A DNA stretch of 64,000 bases, taken from the NCBI RefSeq assembly GCF_963678635.1, contig NC_087065.1:76983786-77047785 (forward strand), in the 5' to 3' direction. The position numbers were made by a program, and so were the translations under genes. The notes under the pieces are model-generated. The model ran no database searches and was not told the DNA's origin. It was given only the letters and a program-made list of their open reading frames with translations. Positions 21,947 through 32,765 of this stretch are shown here, one piece after another (position 1 is the first letter of the stretch; each line of letters starts with the position of its first letter). The DNA is from Symsagittifera roscoffensis. Lineage: Eukaryota > Xenacoelomorpha > Acoela > Convolutidae.

Positions 21947-22311
21947 TTAAATGATCAATCAGGATCTAGAAAAGAGGTCATGAGTATAACATTTGTCAAT
22001 ATTACTCTAATTGTGTGTTAAAAATGATTTAAAACAGTCAGATAAAAAGATTTTGATTTCAAAATATGTTAAAATCAATCTATTGCTAATAACCTTGGAA
22101 CTTGAGCTGAGAATGGACAGTCCAAACTTTGGATCTATCTATTCCTATGATCATTAATTAATCATTCATGGTCACTAATTCCTTCGTAGCCAGGGTCCTA
22201 ATAACATAACACATAACACACAACATATTGCACACAACACACTTAGTATGACACCATGCAACCTAAACTCAGCCTATACTCAAATAAAACTTCTTATGCA
22301 AGTATACTTGT
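21947..22311 (-). other. non-coding gap inside body A with AT palindrome
   Basis: Separates the macro-like module from the small MDNFDL protein. It includes the palindrome ATTAATTAAT (22153-22162) flanked by ATGA/TCAT-like arms, and a run of ACACAAC-type units at 22200-22240. It is nearly identical at 50960-51207 in body F, and the deletion in body C starts within it. Could hold a promoter or splice signals for downstream reading frames; none is proven. Confidence 0.45.
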
Positions 22312-22672
22312 ATGTTAGTATCAGAAAAGATTACGTGTATCAGTGCATATAGCTCCCGTGGATGCTTTCGTCCTCGTTTTGGGTCGTATATTGGAAGCGA
22401 GAGTTCCCTTACCTCCCTGTCTACAGTCTCTCAGTCTCGTCAAGATACTTTCCTGGTATCTGCGAGGCCGCCGGAGGCGAGGCTGCTACGCCTCCTATTC
22501 TTGGTCGTTGCTTCCAAAGGAATTCTATGTTTTTATATTCTCTCTTAAAACCTGCTGCTAAAGCTGTCCTAAAACTCATGTCCACTGTGATCGCTATCGT
22601 ACATATTCTATTTGAAAGTATAAAATCGCTATCTGTCAATATTATGCTACTTGAGTACTCATTTGGCAAGTT
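22312..22672 (-). pseudogene. macro-domain-like module (body A, internally deleted)
   Basis: The N-terminal part (frame 22669-22421) reads SSSIILTDSDF, AIAITVDMSF, ALAAGFKREYKNIEF and GVAASPPAASQIPGKYL, matching body F, where the module is longer. About 70 bases present in F (between GKYL and the LTRLRDFL block) are missing here, which removes one strand-helix unit and shifts the frame. Macro domains bind or hydrolyse ADP-ribose derivatives; this copy cannot fold fully. Confidence 0.55.
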
Positions 22673-23397
22673 AAAAAATGACTCAAATACTCTCCCAATG
22701 TCCGGTTTCTTAGGGTCCTCGCCTGTTTCTGCTTCTAGATCACCTGTCTCTCTGCTATTCCTAATTTTTGTAGTGGTAATTTTTCAGTGTGGGTAAGTCC
22801 TACCCCCACTCCCCAGACAAAAATATCCATCGACGTCCCCGTCGATCGCATACGGTATATTAAATCGAGGTTGGATGCAGGAATGAGTAATTTCCCTTCC
22901 TGGGCAGCCCAGGAAGTATCAGGCATTTCGGTTTTTATGTATCTCATGCTCTCACGGTCTACATTTTGAATTATGACACTGATCTCCTTTGGGTCCGACG
23001 TCATTTTGTGTAGCTATTCCAAGATACGCAGAATTGTCAAGTCTTGTTCGTACGATTGCTGTTGCTCGTCGTCGAATTCTACCTCGGGTTTAGACCGGTC
23101 ACCAATCCACTCCTTGTCCCGGTCGTCGACTATGTCTATGTCTTGTGACACGGTTATTTCTTCTAATCCCACCAATTCTTCCACTATCTTCTTCAGATCT
23201 ATTCTGTCCACTACGAAGTCATCTCCGTAAGAGTACTTCTTCGTGAGTCTCATCCTGTCACTCCATCGTGTCTGTATCGTAAACGGAAGGTCTGTTTCAA
23301 AATTCTTGGGGATCTGCATCTGTTCGGGTTCTTGCCAGTCCTCTTCTGCGTAAGGTAAGGTTTCTTCATCTGCTTCAACCACCTCATTGGGATCCAT
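22673..23397 (-). pseudogene. acidic pol-ORFx linker (body A)
   Basis: Frame 23397-23014 (127 residues) starts MDPNEVVEADEE, six bases after the integrase stop, and is strongly acidic with KKYSYGDDFVVDRIDLKKI. Frame 23004-22735 follows with DRESMRYIKTEMPD, WAAQEGKLLIPASNLDLI and GVGVGLTHTEKL, then leads into the macro-like module. Both frames recur in body F (52404-51748). In an intact ancestor they were probably continuous with pol. No catalytic motif is seen. Confidence 0.55.
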
Positions 23398-23403
23398 CCT
23401 CTC

Positions 23404-24040
23404 CTAGCTCACTCCCATCATTTTTCCCTTGGTGCCCTTCTCATTGACCACACAGGCAGGGTCCATCATCAGATAATCCCCTTCTTCCATGTCTGCAGGT
23501 AAACACCAGTCTTCCGTGGATGGGTTGTGTGGTTTAAAATTTTCGAAGCGAGCAGCTCGGCCGGTTTTCAGTCTGTAAAAAGTTCCTTCCTGGTTTACTT
23601 CCGTAATCATGAAGGGTCCCCTCCCCTTCTTTAGGAGTTTTTTTGTTCCTTTCGGTGGTATAACGTTTTGAAATACCCATACGTAATCTCATACCGAGAA
23701 AGCTTTTGCACCAGCTGTTTTTTATCTAAAACTTTCCTCTGCCTTGACTGTGCCTGCTGAGTATTCCGTCTGCACAAGTCGTTTAGTTCTTGTTGACATC
23801 TAATCACATCCCTTATGTAGATCTGTGGTGATGTTTTCTTTCCCTCATACTCTGGGTAAAAGAAAGTCAAGGGCAAAGACTTCTCGTGTCCGGTTAACAT
23901 CATGTGTGGACTAACACCGGTGGTGGAATGTTTCGTGCTGTTGTAAGCTCCCATCACCTGTGGAAGGTGTCTGTCCTAGTCGGTCATGTACCTGGAACAA
24001 TATACTCTCAGCATCGACACCAGCGTCCAATTTTGCCTCT
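23404..24040 (-). pseudogene. pol: integrase C-terminal part (body A)
   Basis: Frames 23957-23631 and 23610-23404. The first has STTGVSPHMMLTGHEKSLPL and a helical RCQQELNDLCRRN segment; after a frame change the second has FYRLKTGRAARFENFKPH, the end of a GPF/Y-type C-terminal module, then EDWCLPADMEEGDYLMMDPA. This module helps tether integrase to DNA or chromatin in Ty3/gypsy elements. A stop follows GVS at 23404. Confidence 0.7.
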
Positions 24041-24610
24041 CCACTAAGCCAATCGTCTGAGATGGTATGTCGTGGAATGAGCTTGGGCCACCTGAGATCG
24101 TCTCAATAGCTCTTTGTTAAGTTCTCCTATGAAAGCTGTTCCATTGTCCGATTGAAACGTCATAGGACAACCATGTCTCACTTTCCGCGCATTGATTAGA
24201 TGATCGCACGTCTCTTCTGCTGACGCAGTTATGCAGGTCACGGCCTCTGCATATTTCGTGAAGTGGTCTATCATGACCAAGACATGATTGTAGCCACTGT
24301 CAGTCATACATAATTTCCGGTGGCCAATCTGCACCACCTCAGTGAATTCACATGACTCGATCGACTGCACTTTTCTTGGATCCTTGACCTGTTGACATGA
24401 CAGAAATGCTGTCACCCGCTTTTCACATGCCTTTTTCAAATCCAGGCCACTCAAAGCGCTTCAGAATCCTCTGGTATACTTTGTCAATTCCCTGATGGAA
24501 CATCTGATCATGCGACCTGAATAAAATTTCTGTCTGATAGAGTTGCGGCAACACTATCGCGTTAAAATTGTACAGGACTTTGCCTTCTTCTCTTCTCTTA
24601 CAAGCCACGA
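24041..24610 (-). pseudogene. pol: integrase HHCC finger and catalytic core (body A)
   Basis: Frame 24608-24423 holds the HH half (FRSHDQMFHQG); 24454-24044 holds the CC half (SCQQVK) and the core with MIDHFTKYAEA (first Asp) and QSDNGTAFIGEL (second Asp). A one-base deletion relative to body F turns HPQT into HLRRLA, so the catalytic Glu is lost from the frame. The finger is split by a frame change at WPGFEKGM. Not functional. Confidence 0.75.
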
Positions 24611-25600
24611 TCCCGTCCTTGTTCAGATATAACCTTCCCTCTTTTTTGCATTAAGTACTGTCTCAGAATACGATAACTGTATTTCTCCAGGTCAGCTTTT
24701 TCTGGTGTTCCATTTTCCATCCACCTCTTCAAGTTACTCCTCATGCGGTCAATTCTTTGCGCTCCTAGTAGGCCCGAGAGTCTGTATCTCTCCTTGAAGT
24801 ATGTCTTCAAGACCCTCAATTGATTGTTCATTTCATCGGGCTGATGCGTGTCATCTTTCATCTTCATGCACTAAATTTTCGCCAATGCCTCTGTCATTTG
24901 TCTGAAGGGTTGAAAACCAGTCCTGTCTACTTCTTTCTGCGGCAACAAATTCATCGATTGTTCCGATACCGCTACTGTTCCTAGATCATCCGCTGTTTTA
25001 TCCAAGACTGTTTCGCTGGGTGCCATGTAGCGATCACTGTCAGGGTCTTGATAATCCTCTCTAACTAGGTCTCTTGCTCGAGTCTGCACTAGTAACGTAT
25101 GGATCGCTAGCTCTGACAATTCCAATCCTGTGCTTGAGTTCCCGTCCGAATAAGTGTCAATTCCTGAATTCCTCGAGTCATCAACGCAAGATTCTGCCAC
25201 TGAGCATATTTCTTCTTCGGGATCAGTTTGCTGCGCTCTGCTCATCCATCTGAACTCCCCGGACAAAATTGTATTCTCCAGGTCTTGTTCCCTACCTTGA
25301 AGATTTTCTTCTACACCTGACGCCCCGGACAAACTTTCTTGCCTCAGGTTTTGTTCAGCTTCTTCACGTTTCTGATCTTCATCCTAAAAGGTAACGGTTT
25401 TCCTTTGTCTCCCTTTCACCTGTTCTTTTCGTTTTTACGATGTACTGGTCAAGACGTTTTGGGGTATCGAGGATACAAGTTGCTGAACTATCGTTCTACA
25501 ATCCTTTTCATTTTCCTTGTGTTGACGTCTTTATGGCTTAATCTTCACTTTCTCACTGACTGTTAGCGAGGCCATGGCTGCTGCCCATTCGGGGTCATCC
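24598..25600 (-). pseudogene. RNase H-integrase spacer (body A)
   Basis: Frames 25332-24871 and 24867-24598 encode the Ser/Asp/Glu-rich spacer (DDSRNSGIDTYSDGNSS; MAPSETVLDKTADD) and the approach to the zinc finger (KMKDDTHQPDEMNNQ). A TAG between them splits AKIWCMK. 25339-25600 has only broken frames. Near-identical to body C (37553-38555). Confidence 0.55.
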
Positions 25601-26445
25601 CTAGTCACTATTTTCTCCAATAATCCACCCAGCATCCGCATCACTAATCACTAGCGTTGTGACCTGCACCGATTTATCCAGCAATGAGAGGCTGTATATG
25701 TTCATACAAGAGAGTTCCTTTTCGACCAGGATCTTTATTTCTGCTGCCTTTTCCACCAGTAACTCGGGGTATCCCGGAATTGGATGTCCAGATTTTTTGT
25801 CAAACCATCTAGTCAAGGGAAGCGCCTCAAAAGTTTCTTTGTTCAGAAACGAGAACACTTCCATGATTTCCGCCTAATTGGCTTGTTTCTGTTCTAGTCT
25901 TTCTTAAACTCAATCTTCTTGATTAGGCTGTCGGCATTCTGGTGTTTGCCGCGCATTCTGTGCTCGATTATCATGTGGTAGCCGTCTAACCTGACTATCC
26001 ACCGACCAATATAACTCTAGTCCATCGAGAACGTATTCAACCAGGATAACGCTCTATTGTCCACGCGTAGCTTAAAGGGAACGCTCCTTAAGTATGCGCG
26101 ATACTTATCCACGAATGTGACCACTGCAAACATTTCTGCCTTTGGTGCATCTTATTTCATTTCAGTGTCACTCAACACTTTACTGCCATATGCAATGGGA
26201 CGGAGAACTGTTCTCCCATTCCACTCCTGCTCCTGATGCAGTATTCCTGGGAAGACTACTACTGATGCATCAGTGTCAGGAACGTACATTATCTTCTCTG
26301 TAGGCATGCATAGCACTGGCGCCTCGCACAGTTACCGCTTAATGTTGTCGAAGGCAGCTTGAGCTTCTTGCTTCCATTCGAACTTCTTTCCTTTGTTGCG
26401 CATAAGTTTCTGCATGGTGTACGCGTGTCTTTTTATGAACTCACG
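25601..26445 (-). pseudogene. pol: RNase H domain and downstream segment (body A)
   Basis: RNase H landmarks survive in order: DTDASVVVFPGILHQE, RPIAYGSKVLSDTEMK, KAEMFAVVTF, LRVDNRALSW. Nonsense codons interrupt it: TAA after DTEMK (26152-26154) and TAG after TFSMD (about 26021), both also in C and F. The frame 25864-25601 (ALPLTRWFDKKSGHPIPG) lies downstream. Inactive. Confidence 0.7.
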
Positions 26446-27039
26446 TTAATAATTAACAAACCACAGGACGCTCATGAGTTGTGTGTCCGTTCTGGGGGCC
26501 TTCCATGTCAACACGGCCTCCACTGCTTCCGGGTCCGGCCTTACGCCATGCCTGTCCACCATTCTTCCCAGGTACTTGATTGAATCCCAAAGTATTTCAC
26601 ATTTCGATGGTTTGCATTTCAAGCATGCTCTTTTCAGGCAAACAAAGACCTCATCGAGTCGATCAAAGTGGTCTTCCAAGGTGGGTGTTGCTATGACCAC
26701 GTCATCCACGTAACACATCACAAGATTCCCGTACTTCTTCGTTACTCTGGTCAAAGCCTGAGCCATCAGTCTTTGAAAGGTCGACGTGGCTTTCAAAGAC
26801 TGATGGCCTTCCAAGGTCTTCCAATGTCTATGTCCCGATATAAAAATTTTTCTAGTAAGTTGAAAAGGTGTTGGGACGCAGGACGGTCCTGCCAACCAAC
26901 AAACTAAATTTATCCTAATATGCTTATTATTTTCGAAATTTAGTTGTTTTTTGTCCTGAATATTAAAATTAAGGAACTCGGTGGTTAGAGGGAACAATGA
27001 AAAAATCTCCCTCTTCAAGAGATTACCCAAGTCTTTCAT
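26446..27039 (-). pseudogene. pol: LTR-RT chimeric open frame (body A)
   Basis: A 197-residue open frame starts inside L2, passes through the hairpin junction (26763-26806) and continues in the RT reading frame: STFQRLMAQALTRV, CYVDDVVIATPTLEDHF, KCKPSKCEILWDSIKYLG. Only the palm from just before YVDD onward remains; fingers and the first catalytic Asp block are deleted. The LTR-derived first ~90 residues have no domain. A similar frame occurs at 41734-42327. Confidence 0.7.
26763..26806. repeat. fold-back hairpin at the L2-RT junction
   Basis: Two perfect 17-base arms (26763-26779 and 26790-26806) with a 10-base loop. The first arm and loop are ordinary RT sequence (compare 54911-54938); the second arm is an inverted copy of the first and leads through CCTTCCAAGG to the LTR. 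The same structure recurs next to L3-L6. Confidence 0.9.
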
Positions 27040-27440
27040 ATCACCACAAAGTGATCAGTCATCTTAGTTCATTATAAACAATCATGCAGGCTGGAATATT
27101 CAATATACTCTCCACTCAAGCCTTTCTGAATAAATAGTAAGTGTCTCTAAAGCCACTTAAAAAAATCACAACGCAAATTTATAAATGCAACAAAATCTTT
27201 AATCTTCAAAATTCAACTAACTGTTTTCTTTTCACATTCAATTGCAAACTTAGTTGCTTTTTTTCTCATTTGAGTTTTTGACACACAAACAATTCTGAGT
27301 TTTAACATCTTTTTTTTTGATGTTCTTTGTGTACATCCTTGTTCACTCTTTGTTTTTGTCGTTTATAAGTTCTAAAACTTCTAAATTTTTCTAATTTTTC
27401 TTCTTTTTGTATTTTTCTTCTTTTTTTCGGCTATTTGTCA
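26825..27440 (-). repeat. LTR L2 (5-prime of body A, 3-prime of body B)
   Basis: About 616 bp with the same TGACAAAT...ACATAGACA ends as L1. It carries an extra TTTTTCTTC-type repeat near its distal end that is shared only with L5. It is used by both neighbouring bodies, which is the mark of a tandem LTR element. Confidence 0.75.
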
Positions 27441-29567
27441 ATGTTTCATCTCCTCCTTCTGCGACATTGACTCCGCTATTTCAGTCTCAGTGTCTTGCAA
27501 CATGTCGGTAGCTATTCTGACTCTGTTGGAGGCAGTCCTCCAACAATTCTTCCCTCAACATCTCTTCTCTTTCTCTCCCGTCACATTCTTTTATTCTCGA
27601 CGTCCTTTTCACTGCGGTGGTCACTGCATTCCGATGGGTTACAAAAGCTCGCTTGAAAGCTCTTGCTCCACTGTCCAGCTGATACGCACTGTGCACTCTG
27701 CTGTGCTTCGACATATGCTGTGCTTTGACCTTGCAGTCATGTTGGCTCTTATCTTTTTCACTTCCATCGGAATGTTCAGGATTTTGGATGTTGTCTCAAA
27801 AAGATCTGAATCTTTTAGATAATCCAATTCCTGCAATTGTTTTTTCGTAGGCGTCTCCTGTCGGCTGTTCTCTTTCACATGAGCTTCCAGCCGTCGTATC
27901 GCCATCATTACTCCCACGCTCACTATCGTTATGGGCTGTGACGAGTCTGATAAACATATGGAGAGCAGCTCTCCACAGTCACAGATCAACACCAGATTAC
28001 TACGCCCGGGATACCACCATGTTTGTAGCAAGCAATGGCAAGGGAACTCATCATGTGTCATTATAATCCTCCCTCAATTACCCTTTGCCGATGCTTCCAG
28101 TAGTGGTTCCACTTCCATCATCACTCGGTGGATTTCATCATTATCGTCTACTGCATTGTAATCTGTGACTGTTGATTCAAAGTCACTGAAGTTCCCACTG
28201 TCGTATCCCATGAACTTCTTTCCCAGTATCGATTCTAACTCTTCTTTGGTTCTCTCTGGAACTGCTGAGAACATGTTGCATAATAACTCGTAAGATTTTT
28301 CTGACATCCTCGCTAGTCTTACGCATTTCGGCACTGAAAAGACTTGATCCACGGTCTTCCTCGTACTCTTCACATCCACCGCTACGAAATGCACTGGTTA
28401 TCTGCTCTTGCACATTGGAGCTAACGTTGATCCCACTAAAAATTGCGCTTCCGACGGTCTAAGATAGGTTTCACTGGGCCGGATGTTCAATTCCGCCTCG
28501 ATCGCTTCCCTCCACTGTCCAATATACTTTTGCTCGGTTTGCAAAGCTCCCGGAAACACTTCTACACTGATGGTCGTGACCATCTCATGCTTTTGTTCTA
28601 GATTCAATGGTGACTCTAAAGAACCAAACATGCTGTGGAACCCTAGTTCAGTCACTAGATTCACCTCAGTTCCTCCATGGCAATCTGCAACCAATTCCGT
28701 TTGCGTTTTTGCTTTCATTACGATGTTCACAAACAATATCGTTAATTGCTTGTGTTGCTTCGCAAGTACCTTCACGCAATCCAGACCCCACAGATTTGAC
28801 TTCCCAGTCCGAGGACTTTCGCCAGACAGCTACCAGGTTTAACCCAGTCCTCTGGTCCCCAGTCAGGCAACTTCACTTTGTCTTCTCCGTTGCTCTTAGA
28901 GGCTGTCGTCATCAAATTGTAAATGATGTTCAGGTCACGCAAGTTACAGTCTGAATTCAACTCCCTCTGCACGTCCTGTGTCGCCTGTATCGGCGTTAGG
29001 ACTCGGACGCCATGATGGTTTCATCAGTTCCCACACCACCATCAGACTTGTTTTAGCAGCTCGTCCGAGAATCCCAGTCCAAATTCTACTCGGTTGTCAG
29101 ATTTTGGCACTGAAGGTGCAATCACCTTTTCTTCCAACACAAGCCCCAGCTTGGTCTGCTGATTAGCAGCGCTTCTTATCGTTGGAAATCTTGACGTCCA
29201 GAATCTTAGCAACATTGTTTGCTCGTAATCGAAGAAGCAATCGCGTATTTCTGCATTTGTGAAAGGATTGTACGCCATCCCTACGATTCCGGGTACATAA
29301 CTGTACGATTTCTTCCTGATCGGTCCACAGTATTCACTGGTGGACTTCGGCAGTGCTCCCATAGATTCTTTTGTGAGCCTCATCTCCTTGTTAGAGAATC
29401 TCCTTATTTCGTCAATCTTCTTCATTGGTTCCAGTTCCTCAGGTTCCTTCATGTTCACTTGCATCGATTTACTCTGATGGATTTCCAAAACGCTAATAAA
29501 AGCAAGGCTTTCGCTCGTTCATCGCCTTCCTTTAGCATCTTGACACAAGTGTTCAACGCCGGCACTG
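27441..29567 (-). pseudogene. body B: ORFx C-terminal region only
   Basis: After a polypurine tract (27441-27486) the ORFx tail (27487-29488) matches 13803-15880 of body A, and frames are longer than in A: 140, 106, 125, 66 and 148 residues, divided by the shared TGA (28074-28076), TAA (28398-28400) and a frame change near 28773. At 29567 sequence jumps straight to the RT hairpin, so all of pol and the rest of ORFx are deleted. The result is a ~2.1 kb internal region between L2 and L3. Confidence 0.65.
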
Positions 29568-29569
29568 AG

Positions 29570-29613
29570 CCATCAGTCTTTGAAAGGTCGACGTGGCTTT
29601 CAAAGACTGATGG
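29570..29613. repeat. fold-back hairpin at the body B-L3 junction
   Basis: Arms 29570-29586 and 29597-29613, loop GTCGACGTGG. Here only the hairpin itself remains of RT; ORFx sequence starts at once on the other side. Confidence 0.9.
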
Positions 29614-29631
29614 CCTTCCAAGGTCTTCCAA

Positions 29632-30244
29632 TGTCTATGTCTCGATATAAAACTTTTTCTAGTAGGTTGAAAAGGTGTTGGGACGCAGGACGGTCCTGCC
29701 AACCAACAACAACTAAAATTATCCTACTATGCTTATTACTTTCGGAAATTTAGTTGTTTTTTGTCCTGAATATTAAAATTAAGGAACTCAGGGGTTAGAG
29801 GGAACAATGAAAAAATCTCCCTCTTCAAGAGATTACCCAAGCCTTTCATATCACCACAAAGTGAGCAGTCATCTTAGTTCATTATAAACAATCATGCAGG
29901 CTGGAATATTCAAAATACTCTCCACTCAAGCCTTTCTGAATAAATAGTAAGTGTTTCTAAAGCTACTTTAAAAAATCACAACGCAAATTTATAAATGCAA
30001 CAAATTCTCTAATCTTCAAAATTCAACTAACTGTTTTCTTTTCAGATTCAATTGCAAACTTAGTTGCTTTTTTTCTCATTTGAGTTTTTGACACACAAAC
30101 AATTCTGAGCTTTAACATCTTTTTTTTTGATGTTCTTTGTGTACTTCCTTGTTCACTCTTTGTTATCGTCGTTTATAAGTTCTAAAACTTCTAAATTCTT
30201 CTAATTTTTCTTCTTTTTGCATCTTGTTTTTCGGCTATTTGTCA
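29632..30244 (-). repeat. LTR L3 (5-prime of B, 3-prime of C)
   Basis: About 613 bp, same ends as the other L copies. Shares a CAACCAACAACAAC insertion and a TTGTTATCG variant with L6 only, so L3 and L6 are sister copies. Confidence 0.75.
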
Positions 30245-32765
30245 ATGTTTCATCTCCTCCTTCTGAGACATTGACTCCGCTATTTCAGTCTCAGTGTCTT
30301 GCAACATGTCGGTAGCTATTCTGACTCTGTTGGAGGCAGTCCTCCAACAATTCTTCCTTCAACATTTCTTCTCTTTCTCTCCCGTCACATTCTTTTATTC
30401 TAGACGTCCTTTTCACTGCGGTGGTCACTGCATTCCGATGGGTTACAAAAGCTCGCTTGAAAGCTCTTGATCCACTGTCCTGCTGATACGCACTGTGCAC
30501 TCTGCTGTGCTTCGACATATGCTGTGCTTCGACCATGCAGTCATGTTGGCTCTTATCTTTTTCACTTCCATCGGAATGTTCAGGATTTTGGATGTTGTCT
30601 CAAAAAGATCTGAATCTTTTAGACAATCCAATTCCTGCAATTGTTTTTTCGTAGGCGTCTCCTGTCGGTTGTTCTCTTTCACATGAGCTTCCAGCCGTCG
30701 TATCGCCATCATTACTCCCACGCTCCTTATCGTTATGGGCTGTGACGAGTCTGGTAAATTTATGGAGAGCAGCTCTCCACAGTCACAGATCAACACCAGA
30801 TTACTACGCCCGGGATACCACCATGTTTGTAGCAAGCAATGGCAGGGGAACTCATCATGTGTCAATATAATCCTCCCTCAATTACGCTTTGCCGATGCTT
30901 CCAGTAGTGGTTCCACTTCCATCATCACTCGGTGGATTTCATCATTCTCGTCTACCTCATTGTAATCTGTGACTGTTGATTCAAAGTCACTGAAGTTCCC
31001 ACTGTCGTATCCCATGAACTTCTTTCCCAGTATCGATTCTAACTCTTCTTTGGTTCTCTCTGGAACTGCTGAGAACATGTTGCATAATAACTCGTAAGAT
31101 TTTTCTGACATCCTCGCTAGTCTTAGGCATTTCGGCACTGAAAAGACTTGATCCACGGTCTTCCTCGTACTCTTCACATCCACCGCTACGAAATGCACTG
31201 GTTATCTGCTCTTGCACATTGGAGCTAACGTTGATCCCACTAAAAATTGCGCTTCCGACGGTCTAAGATAGGTTTCACTGGGCCGGATGTTCAATTCCGC
31301 CTCGATCGCTTCCCTCCACTGTCCAATATACTTTTGCTCGGTTTGCAAAGCTCCCGGAAACACTTCTACACTGATGGTCGTGACCATCTCATGCTTTTGT
31401 TCTAGATTCAATGGTGACTCTAAAGAACCAAACATGCTGTGGAACCCTAGTTCAGTCACTAGATTCACCTCAGTTCCTCCATGGCAATCTGCAACCAATT
31501 CCGTTTGCGTTTTTGCTTTCATTACGATGTTCACAAACAATATCGTTAATTGCTTGTGTTGCTTCGCAAGTACCTTCACGCAATCCAGACCCCACAGATT
31601 TGACTTCCCAGTCCGAGGACTTTCGCCAGACAGCTACCAGGTTTAACCCAGTCCTCTGGTCCCCAGTCAGGCAACTTCACTTTGTCTTCTCCGTTGCTCT
31701 TAGAGGCTGTCGTCATCAAATTGTAAATGATGTTCAGGTCACGCAAGTTACAGTCTGAATTCAACTCCCTCTGCACGTCCTGTGTCGCCTGTATCGGCGT
31801 TAGGACTCGGACGCCATGATGGTTTCATCAGTTCCCACACCACCATCAGACTTGTTTTAGCAGCTCGTCCGAGAATCCCAGTCCAAATTCTACTCGGTTG
31901 TCAGATTTTGGCACTGAAGGTGCAATCACCTTTTCTTCCAACACAAGCCCCAGCTTGGTCTGCTGATTAGCAGCGCTTCTTATCGTTGGAAATCTTGACG
32001 TCCAGAATCTTAGCAACATTGTTTGCTCGTAATCGAAGAAGCAATCGCGTATTTCTGCATTTGTGAAAGGATTGTACGCCATCCCTACGATTCCGGGTAC
32101 ATAACTGTACGATTTCTTCCTGATCGGTCCACAGTATTCACTGGTGGACTTCGGCAGTGCTCCCATAGATTCTTTTGTGAGCCTCATCTCCTTGTTAGAG
32201 AATCTCCTTATTTCGTCAATCTTCTTTATTGGTTCCAGTTCCTCAGGTTCCTTCATGTTCACTTGCATCGATTTACTCTGATGGATTTCCAAAACGCTAA
32301 TAAAAGCAAGGCTTTCGCTCGTTCATCGCCTTCCTTTAGCATCTTGACACAAGTGTTCAACGCCGGCACTGATATTTGTTCCAGCATGAATCGAATGAAA
32401 GAGAGAGCGTCTCTCCGCTTCGCTCACGCTACTGCCGCTCCGTCTTGGGTCATTAGATTTCTCATGCTCGTCATTAAAAAAATCTTCTCTCCCTTCGATC
32501 TCTTTCGTTCTTCTGAGTCGTATTCCCCCCGTGTCAGTCCAGTCATGCACCAAGCAAACCAGAAAAGCATTTCTGTTCTCGCGTAGGGTATCGCTATCAG
32601 AACGTGTATCTTCGGGTCGGTTCTCATTTCTTCTTCGAAGTGCCGTAACACTACTGCTCTCCATGGTAGGCTCATCAAGTGGTCTATCGTTTCCGCGCGC
32701 ATCTCAGAACAGACCAGAATTCCGTATGCCTTCTGCTTCAAGGTTGTGCCTTGTATCATCGTCTC
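30245..32765 (-). pseudogene. body C: ORFx C-terminal regions
   Basis: Polypurine tract 30245-30290, then decayed frames 30291-32759 equal to 13803-16280 of A. Shared TGA (30878-30880) and TAA (31202-31204) are present. The 148-residue frame (32292-31846) contains YVPGIVGMAYNPFTN and FGLGFSDELLKQV. Nearly identical to 45066-47580 of body F apart from scattered substitutions and an 8-base difference near 32715. Confidence 0.6.

Noticed and set aside
22343-22796. plus-strand open frames over the macro-like region
   Set aside because: Antisense of the module; the minus strand carries the recognisable blocks.
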